A DNA stretch of 8,404 nucleotides from Saccharicrinis sp. UBA6048 (GTDB taxonomy: Bacteria > Bacteroidota > Bacteroidia > Bacteroidales > Marinilabiliaceae). Each line of letters opens with the position of its first letter. Positions within the stretch are counted from its first letter, which is position 1. Positions 1 through 3,949 of the stretch are shown in pieces. Below the pieces are notes generated by a model. The model was not told the DNA's origin. It ran no database searches and saw only the letters and a list, made by a program, of their open reading frames with translations. A program made the position numbers and the translations under genes. The stretch is from positions 1-8,404 of the forward strand of contig DIYS01000091.1 in the NCBI GenBank assembly GCA_002429115.1, written 5' to 3'.

Positions 1-1
1 G

Positions 2-181
2 GATTAATTGGCAACTCCGGACTCATCGCTTCGGACTACGGACTATTTAAGAGTTTTGAGTTCAGGGTTCAGGGTTTTTGTGATGTGGGATAGTTGTCGA
101 GTTGATTAATTGCCAACTTCGGACTTATCGCTTCGGACTATGGACTATTTAAGAGTTTTGGGTTCAAGGTTTAGGGTTAAT
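2..181. repeat. Two-copy 102-nt tandem intergenic repeat
   Basis: Two direct copies lie one after the other, starting at positions 2 and 104. About 78 nt of each copy align with roughly nine mismatches; the last ~24 nt of the first copy have no match in the second. Each copy holds a cluster of short CGGACT words, then a shared block TATTTAAGAGTTTTG, then a run of GGGTTCA/GGGTTTA heptamers. No credible ORF spans it. My recollection is that similar 'cggact...gggttcaggg' strings are common between genes in Bacteroidetes; that is memory, not a search. The left end may be cut by the window edge, so more copies could lie upstream. Confidence 0.8.
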
Positions 182-249
182 TGGATACGATCAGATGCCA
201 TTTTTATCTAATGATGTCTTATGTGTTTGAGTAATAAATTAACAAAAAA

Positions 250-279
250 TTGCATATCAAAATTTTTAAATTAATTTTA
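250..279 (+). promoter_or_regulatory. Candidate Bacteroidetes-type promoter for the DUF6261-like gene
   Basis: TTG at 250-252 (-33 element) is followed after exactly 19 nt by TAATTTTA at 272-279, which matches the Bacteroidetes -7 consensus TAnnTTTG at every fixed position but the last. Transcription would start near 285, leaving a leader of about 35 nt before the ATG at 320. The area is very AT-rich, so chance matches are possible. Confidence 0.4.
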
Positions 280-319
280 TAAGCCCAAAACCAATCCGGA
301 GATTAATTATAATTAAACT

Positions 320-973
320 ATGGAATTAATTAACCTACCCCGCCTACGGAATAAAGAACTACAAACCGTAGGGGAGAATACTTTAAGAATCTGTCATCCT
401 ATTCCTGAAGTTAAACCAGCAGTGGATAAAGTTGTTGATGCACTAAATGTGTTTAAAGAAGGAATGCAAAAGGATGTCGCATTGACGATTTCAAAATCAG
501 AATTGGATAAAGTACGCGATAAACTGTTAATAGGATTTACGACTACTGTAAAGGCAGAAACCTACTATCCACACAATGATGGAGTAAGTAAGCTTGTTGC
601 GTCAATTGATAATATTGTTAATAAATACAATGGTATTGCAAGATATCGTTATAATGAAGAGACCGCAGCAATTGATAATATGTTGGATGAGCTGAACCAG
701 GTATTTAAAGATCAGGAAACATTGGAGAATGTTAAACGATGGATACCACTCATTAAGGCGGCTAATATAGATTTTAAAAATGCCGCTGACGAATTTATCG
801 AAGATAGTGCCAAACGTGATAGTACCGAGTCGGCAAGCAATTTAGCACCGCAGCTATCAGAAGATTTACAAAATCTTTATACACTAATGTTTGCACATGC
901 ACAAATCGGTACCAACCAAGATATAATTAGTGCTTACCAAAAATTAGAGATACTTATAAATACAGTCAATTAA
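320..973 (+). CDS. DUF6261-like cytoplasmic helical protein (function unknown)
   Basis: This encodes 217 aa with no signal peptide or membrane segment. The sequence looks almost wholly alpha-helical. It opens with LPRLRNKE, has an acidic/basic helical region, then RYNEETAAIDNMLDEL (about residues 108-124) and a W-x-x-L-I-K-A-A-N-x-x-F block (about 141-152). This order (an N-terminal 'L..LRN.E' start, a 'YN.ETA.I..L..DL' helix, then 'W...L..AN..F') is what I recall of DUF6261, a Bacteroidetes family of roughly 220-250 aa. The length fits. The role is not known; genomes often carry several such genes near repeats. The ATG start is preceded by AT-rich sequence without a Shine-Dalgarno, which is normal in this phylum. 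The gene stands alone, with its own promoter candidate upstream and a hairpin terminator downstream. The family call is from memory and moderately sure; that it is a real gene is very likely. Confidence 0.8.
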   Translation: MELINLPRLRNKELQTVGENTLRICHPIPEVKPAVDKVVDALNVFKEGMQKDVALTISKSELDKVRDKLLIGFTTTVKAETYYPHNDGVSKLVASIDNIVNKYNGIARYRYNEETAAIDNMLDELNQVFKDQETLENVKRWIPLIKAANIDFKNAADEFIEDSAKRDSTESASNLAPQLSEDLQNLYTLMFAHAQIGTNQDIISAYQKLEILINTVN

Positions 974-1003
974 TTTTTTTTTAACCAATTTCCCGGATTG
1001 ACA

Positions 1004-1039
1004 ACAAAAGCCCGATACAAACGTGTATCAGGCTTTTGT
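1004..1039 (+). terminator. Hairpin terminator after the DUF6261-like gene
   Basis: Two 16-nt arms (1004-1019 and 1024-1039) pair with a single C-A mismatch around the loop AACG. The stem begins ACAAAAG and ends CTTTTGT, so the U-rich stretch is partly inside the 3' arm and only a weak ATTT follows. The stop codon is about 30 nt upstream. The next gene lies more than 400 nt away, which fits a real transcript end. The A-rich 5' arm would let it work weakly on the other strand too. Confidence 0.65.
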
Positions 1040-1081
1040 ATTTAAAGTGAGATTAAACAGGCCATTAGATTTATTTCACAG

Positions 1082-1327
1082 ACATGCAAACTTGTGCGCC
1101 AGAGTGAAATGCCTTATTTCAAGGTTGCAAAAGCTTGCTGCAGCCTGTTTTAGCGAATTACAAGTTTGTAAAAGTTCGCGCCAGAGTGAAATTGCTAATT
1201 ACAGACTTGCAAAAGGCCGCTGCACACTGCAGCAGCCAATAACAAACTTGCGAAAGCTTACTGCAGCCTGCAGCAGCCAATTGCAATGGTGATATTAGCC
1301 GCTGCAGCCTGCGGCAAGCTATTAATC
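1082..1327. repeat. Six-unit degenerate 41-nt minisatellite
   Basis: Six head-to-tail units of exactly 41 nt begin at 1082, 1123, 1164, 1205, 1246 and 1287. The two best neighbours (1205 and 1246) agree at 32 of 41 positions. Two subtypes are visible: units 1 and 3 share GCGCCAGAGTGAAAT in the middle, while units 2, 4, 5 and 6 carry a GCTGCAGCCTGCAGC-like palindrome that could fold into a hairpin. Units typically start ACTTGCAAAA and end AATTACAA. Because 41 is not a multiple of 3 and the copies are contiguous without unique spacers, the array is neither a coding repeat nor a CRISPR. Very weak traces of the period may extend to 1041 and 1368. It fills most of the non-coding stretch 1040-1454 before the ion-channel gene. 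Confidence 0.85.
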
Positions 1328-1384
1328 AGTTGTATTGACTGTTTTAAAAGTTGTTTTTGCTATTTTCGAGAGGGGAGGTGTAAG

Positions 1385-1392
1385 TAGGTTTG
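1385..1392 (+). promoter_or_regulatory. Candidate -7 element upstream of the K+ channel
   Basis: TAGGTTTG matches the Bacteroidetes -7 consensus TAnnTTTG exactly. The -33 side is weak: at the usual 19-nt spacing there is only TTT, and the nearest TTG (1357-1359) sits 25 nt away. If used, transcription would begin around 1398-1400, placing the in-frame TTG at 1404 almost at the RNA end and favouring the ATG at 1455 as the true start. Confidence 0.35.
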
Positions 1393-1454
1393 TTAATAAG
1401 TGATTGTGGGATGGTAAAAGGAGTAGTGACATAGTATCAGTAACAAAAGCTCAT

Positions 1455-2249
1455 ATGATTAAAACTAAAATCTTCAGATTAGTAGAGAAAGGTTCTCATG
1501 GACAGAGAATGAATAGATTATTCGATTATTTTATAATGTCACTGATTTTCTTGAGTATGATTTCAATTGTTTTGGAGTCAATTCAAACAGTGAATGTTCG
1601 TTATTCCAAGGTGTTAAGGGATTTTAACCTTGTGACGATTATTATTTTTTCTATTGAGTATCTGATGAGGTTGTATGTTTCTGATATAACTCATCCCTCT
1701 GCAAATCGAGTCAAATCTGCTCTTCGATTTATTTTTTCTACGTACGGACTGATTGATCTATTGGCAATTTTACCATTCTTTTTGCCAATGCTGATTAAAA
1801 TGGATTTACGATTTTTGAGAGTGTTGAGGTTGACAAGGATTCTGAGGGTATTAAAGGTTAATCGATACAATGATTCTTTAAATTTGATTTGGACTGTGAT
1901 TAAAGAAAAAAAGTCTGAGCTCGCAGTTACCGGATTCGTAACCATTTTGATTCTTTTATTAGCGTCATTCATAATGTATAATGTTGAAGGAGAAAAACAA
2001 CCAGATAAGTTTCCAGATATACTAGCTACTTTTTGGTGGGCAATAGCTACTCTGACTACAGTAGGGTATGGCGATGTTTATCCAATTTCAGGGGTGGGTA
2101 AAATAATAAGCGGACTAATCGCAGTTTTAGGTATTGGGATAGTTGCACTTCCAACAGGACTGATAAGCGCCGGTTTTATGAATAAGGTTGAGAATAGAAG
2201 GGGAACAACTAACAAATCCTGCCCTCACTGTGGAAAGGAGATTGAATAA
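1455..2249 (+). CDS. Voltage-gated potassium channel (six-TM, Kv type)
   Basis: From the ATG at 1455 this encodes 264 aa with the full plan of a one-domain bacterial Kv channel subunit, which would work as a tetramer in the inner membrane. S1 lies at about 25-43; S2 at about 57-75 with the conserved acidic residue in SIEYLMRLY; S3 at about 92-113 with D101. S4 runs about 117-134 and has basic residues at every third place (R119, R122, R125, R128, R131, K134), the voltage sensor. S5 is about 155-177, the pore helix about 190-201, and the K+ selectivity filter TTVGYGD is at 201-207. S6 is about 213-241, with GIVALPTG near the gate. The 20-residue tail ends in CPHCGKEIE, a single CxxC zinc-knuckle half. 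An upstream in-frame TTG at 1404 would add 17 polar residues with no membrane or targeting role; I prefer the ATG. The likely job is membrane-potential-dependent K+ flux; what it serves physiologically cannot be read here. Confidence 0.95.
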   Translation: MIKTKIFRLVEKGSHGQRMNRLFDYFIMSLIFLSMISIVLESIQTVNVRYSKVLRDFNLVTIIIFSIEYLMRLYVSDITHPSANRVKSALRFIFSTYGLIDLLAILPFFLPMLIKMDLRFLRVLRLTRILRVLKVNRYNDSLNLIWTVIKEKKSELAVTGFVTILILLLASFIMYNVEGEKQPDKFPDILATFWWAIATLTTVGYGDVYPISGVGKIISGLIAVLGIGIVALPTGLISAGFMNKVENRRGTTNKSCPHCGKEIE

Positions 2250-2350
2250 TGAAGAGAATGATCAAATTAGTATTTCATTACATGATGATAGTCCGAGTGG
2301 AGAGGGGATTTATTTTGAGGAAGAGTAGTAATATGAACTCTAAGAATTAG
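2249..2350 (+). CDS. Possible 33-aa small ORF overlapping the channel stop
   Basis: The channel stop and this ATG share a base (TAATG), a layout typical of translational coupling. The ORF would encode MKRMIKLVFHYMMIVRVERG followed by 13 more residues, a very basic peptide with a hydrophobic stretch near residues 7-15. It resembles no family I know, and a 33-codon ORF starting there by chance is quite possible in this AT-rich DNA. I list it because of the overlap geometry and because it fills most of the gap before the next gene. Confidence 0.2.
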   Translation: MKRMIKLVFHYMMIVRVERGFILRKSSNMNSKN

Positions 2351-2386
2351 GGAATGTAAATTTTTAAAAAATAAGACATAATTGAT

Positions 2387-2620
2387 ATGAATATTTTAAT
2401 AGGTATTGCTCTAATTGGGTTAGGTGTTTTTTCATTTGTAAGAATAATATCTGGTAAAGGAAAGAAGAGTGAACGACTTGTATTTTTTCACCAGTTAGCT
2501 GTATTTATTTTTTTATTTGGAAAGCAGAATGCATATAAAGCCTTGGTTATTACAATATCAATTATCGAGATAGTTTTTGGTATTGCATTTCTTCTGGGTA
2601 AACTAAATTGGAGTTCCTGA
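2387..2620 (+). CDS. Small two-helix membrane protein (unknown)
   Basis: It encodes 77 aa. Two hydrophobic helices (about residues 2-21 and 50-71) flank a basic linker SGKGKKSERLVFFHQ and a short hydrophobic piece (about 37-44, FIFLFG). The second helix ends GIAFLLGKLNWSS. It has no cysteines, no signal cleavage site and no catalytic-looking motif, so it is best called a small integral membrane protein. I do not recognise a family. It lies 137 nt after the K+ channel on the same strand, with no clear terminator between them, so it could be co-transcribed; an accessory role to the channel is only a guess. The ATG at 2387 is the only reasonable start because the first helix begins right after it. 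No strong terminator is visible after the stop. Confidence 0.65.
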   Translation: MNILIGIALIGLGVFSFVRIISGKGKKSERLVFFHQLAVFIFLFGKQNAYKALVITISIIEIVFGIAFLLGKLNWSS

Positions 2621-2788
2621 TACCTAAGTGAAGATTTTTTAATAGTATTCCCAAGCAGTAACCGAAGAAAACAACCCCTTTCACACCATCATTAACACTA
2701 TATTAACCTAAATTGGTTTGATGTTAACGTAGTTTTAGCTCGGGAGTGTGTTGATTTGTGTATTACTAATAACCTCAAATGAAACAAT

Positions 2789-3133
2789 ATGAAACGTTTT
2801 TTACTATTGGTAGTTGCAGCCATATTTGCAATCAATATTACTGTTAGTGCACAGGGTATGCCATCACCAGAACAAATGGCTAAGGCGCAGACCGAAGGCA
2901 TGAAAAAAGCACTTGGCCTGGACGAAAAGCAGGAAGCTGCTATATACGAAGAGTTTCTTTCGTTTGGTAAAGAAATGCAGGAGCTGATGACAAGCGGTGA
3001 AGATCAGGCAACCATGATGACTAAAGTTCAGGAAAAGCAAGAAGAATTAACCGAAGAATTTAAGAAGATACTAACCGAAGAGCAATACAAAAAGCTTGAG
3101 GAAGAAATGGCAAAAATGCAGAGAGGGCATTAA
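2789..3133 (+). CDS. Spy/CpxP-like periplasmic helical protein
   Basis: It encodes 114 aa. An N-terminal signal peptide (K2, R3, then a hydrophobic core at about 4-17) ends in VSA|QG, so cleavage is expected after A21. The mature part of about 93 aa is highly charged and helical: ALGLDEKQEAAIYEEF (41-56), then a long amphipathic helix and LTEEQYKKLEEEM (95-107). The LTxxQ-type motif preceded by a 'LGLDEKQ' helix is the signature of the Spy/CpxP/LTxxQ group of small periplasmic proteins; in enterobacteria Spy is an ATP-independent chaperone and CpxP an inhibitor of an envelope-stress kinase. Here only one clear LTxxQ motif is present and the protein is short, so the match is to the fold and not to either named function. 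The gene stands alone with a strong terminator 37 nt after its stop. Confidence 0.8.
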   Translation: MKRFLLLVVAAIFAINITVSAQGMPSPEQMAKAQTEGMKKALGLDEKQEAAIYEEFLSFGKEMQELMTSGEDQATMMTKVQEKQEELTEEFKKILTEEQYKKLEEEMAKMQRGH

Positions 3134-3170
3134 TGCCTGATTAATCGTCTCATACCTAAAATTAATCCTG

Positions 3171-3205
3171 ATCCCTATGAAGGCCGTTCTTCATAGGGAT
3201 TTTTT
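3171..3205 (+). terminator. Strong intrinsic terminator after the Spy-like gene
   Basis: A perfect 12-bp stem (3171-3182 with 3189-3200) closes the loop GCCGTT and is followed by a T tract, six T in all counting the last stem base (3200-3205). It starts 37 nt after the stop codon at 3133. This is a textbook Rho-independent terminator and marks the left border of the long non-coding region that follows. Confidence 0.92.
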
Positions 3206-3277
3206 AGTTGATATACTTTGCTTTTTTTGATCATAGGTGTTTTTGACAGTGCGGTGGCCCGTCCCATTGGCGAGCAC

Positions 3278-3357
3278 CTCCGCTGCCACACGCATCCTTT
3301 CAAGTGGCTTATCATTTGGAATGCGAGAGGTACGATTGCTATCGTACTCGCGCACCA
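3278..3357. repeat. 80-bp perfect direct repeat, copy 1
   Basis: It is identical over 80 bases to 3645-3724. The block runs from CTCCGCTGCC to CGCGCACCA. Inside it, CGCATCC can pair with GGaATGCG (one bulge) and GTACGAT with ATCGTAC around the loop TGCT, so the block itself encodes two hairpins. In this copy only, CCTTTCAA (3296-3303) is also mirrored by TTGAAAGG just outside the block (3358-3365), offering a competing fold. It is probably a genome-wide interspersed repeat, since perfect identity suggests recent duplication or active homogenisation. Confidence 0.95.
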
Positions 3358-3437
3358 TTGAAAGGTCAAAAGATCACCTCCGTGTCACGAAGAAACATGG
3401 TAATTGCATTTACTTAAGTGTATAGCTAATACGTATC

Positions 3438-3616
3438 GGACTTACAGCCCTCAATTATTGTCTCCCAGCAAACATAGCCCTATTGGGCTATGCTACTATG
3501 TAACGTCCTTACAGGACTCAATTTTGTTATCATTATGGCCTGAAAGGTCATTACATAATAGCGCAGGGTGCAACCCTGTGTTATAAAGCAAGTAGTTATT
3601 GAGCGCTGAAGGTGCG
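3438..3616. repeat. Array of six short hairpins in three ~60-67-nt modules
   Basis: Six inverted pairs follow one another with loops centred near 3444, 3482, 3511, 3543, 3571 and 3609, that is every 28-39 nt. Examples are CATAGCCC-tatt-GGGCTATG (3473-3492), GTCCT-tac-AGGAC (3505-3517), ATGGCCT-gaa-AGGTCAT (3535-3551, one G-U) and CAGGGT-gca-ACCCTG (3564-3578). Five of the six have three-base loops. They pair up into three modules: a first hairpin, an AT-rich spacer, and a second hairpin followed by a TAC(A)TA-like tail; modules 1 and 2 share CTTACAG...CTCAATT. Stem sequences differ while the pairing is kept, which points to selection for structure. I recall similar 'GCGCAGGGTGCAACCCTG' strings from other Bacteroidetes intergenic DNA. 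Confidence 0.75.
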
Positions 3617-3640
3617 ACACATAATAATTTTCTCTGCTGC

Positions 3641-3734
3641 TATACTCCGCTGCCACACGCATCCTTTCAAGTGGCTTATCATTTGGAATGCGAGAGGTAC
3701 GATTGCTATCGTACTCGCGCACCAGCGAAGTATA
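3641..3734. repeat. Branched stem-loop enclosing repeat copy 2
   Basis: TATACTCCGCTG (3641-3652) is the inverted partner of CAGCGAAGTATA (3723-3734) at 11 of 12 positions. It closes a 94-nt structure whose interior is the 80-bp block with its own two hairpins. The predicted shape is therefore a closing stem with two inner arms, like a three-way junction. Copy 1 lacks this closing stem. It could act as a single-stranded DNA fold (as in REP-type or attC-like elements) or as an RNA fold. Confidence 0.55.
3645..3724. repeat. 80-bp perfect direct repeat, copy 2
   Basis: It matches 3278-3357 at all 80 positions. The flanking bases differ (TATA before, GCGAAGTATACC after), and the downstream tag TGTCACGAAGAA follows at 3741, 9 nt closer than in copy 1. 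The tag is therefore part of the wider repeat, with a small indel between block and tag. Confidence 0.95.
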
Positions 3735-3880
3735 CCACCATGTCACGAAGAACAAAGAGTTCTTTCTTATACATCTTTGAGGCTTCGTGGTAAACATTAC
3801 GAAATGTAACTCTTAAGAAACTATTGCTGACTTTCGAGATCGCCCCAATTGACTCCTATACCACACTTTTCATAAATTAC

Positions 3881-3910
3881 TTGGAACAGTTTTTGATTAG
3901 CGTACCTTTG
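3881..3910 (+). promoter_or_regulatory. Strong candidate promoter for the transglutaminase-like gene
   Basis: TTG at 3881-3883 and TACCTTTG at 3903-3910 are separated by 19 nt; the second is an exact TAnnTTTG match to the Bacteroidetes -7 box. Transcription should start near 3916. The leader contains a small hairpin CTCCC-aat-GGGAG (3915-3927), close to the predicted RNA 5' end, and then an A-rich stretch leading to the ATG at 3950. The promoter lies just right of the structured repeat region, so that region is upstream of the transcript, not within it. Confidence 0.6.
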
Positions 3911-3949
3911 TAAACTCCCAATGGGAGATGCTAACCAAAAAGCAAAGCT

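Larger units (their letters stand above)
3206..3880. other. Long structured non-coding region rich in repeats
   Basis: About 675 nt lie here without a credible gene. All ORFs on either strand are short, overlap each other, and translate repeat sequence. The stretch contains two identical 80-bp blocks 367 nt apart, a row of six short hairpins between them, a shared 12-nt tag after each block (TGTCACGAAGAA at 3383-3394 and 3741-3752), and a further inverted pair CACGAAG/CTTCGTG at 3744-3750 and 3783-3789. The 80-bp blocks are visibly more GC-rich than the surrounding DNA. No terminal inverted repeats, target-site duplication or transposase is visible, so I cannot call it a complete mobile element. 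Confidence 0.75.

Noticed and set aside
1023..1292. 89-codon plus-strand ORF rich in Leu, Gln and Ala
   Set aside because: It begins inside the terminator hairpin and translates the 41-nt tandem array. The period is not a multiple of 3, so each unit is read in a different frame, which a coding repeat would not do.
1082..1327. CRISPR array
   Set aside because: The units are contiguous and all parts repeat; there are no constant repeats separated by unique spacers and no cas gene nearby.
1368..1380. Purine-rich GAGAGGGGAGGTG as a Shine-Dalgarno
   Set aside because: No ATG follows at a suitable distance; the only nearby TTG (1390) opens a 14-codon frame. Bacteroidetes rarely rely on Shine-Dalgarno pairing.
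1404..1454. TTG start adding 17 residues to the K+ channel
   Set aside because: It would lie almost at the predicted transcript end, uses a rare start codon and adds no recognisable segment. The ATG at 1455 directly precedes the normal channel N terminus.
1691..1972. Minus-strand ORFs inside genes (also 2698-2901, 4001-4282 and 4979-5164)
   Set aside because: Each lies wholly or largely opposite a well-supported gene and has the composition of an antisense shadow.
3175..3369. 64-codon minus-strand ORF
   Set aside because: It runs through the terminator of the Spy-like gene and the 80-bp repeat; no protein-like features.
3480..3797. 105-codon minus-strand ORF and overlapping plus-strand ORFs (3237-3425, 3404-3586, 3599-3793, 3612-3809)
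   Set aside because: They read through the hairpin row and the duplicated 80-bp blocks in several frames, with no protein-like composition or conserved start. They look like translated repeat DNA, a common source of false hypothetical proteins.
3206..3949. Insertion sequence or integron cassette
   Set aside because: No transposase or integrase frame, no terminal inverted repeats bounding the region, and no target-site duplication could be found by eye.
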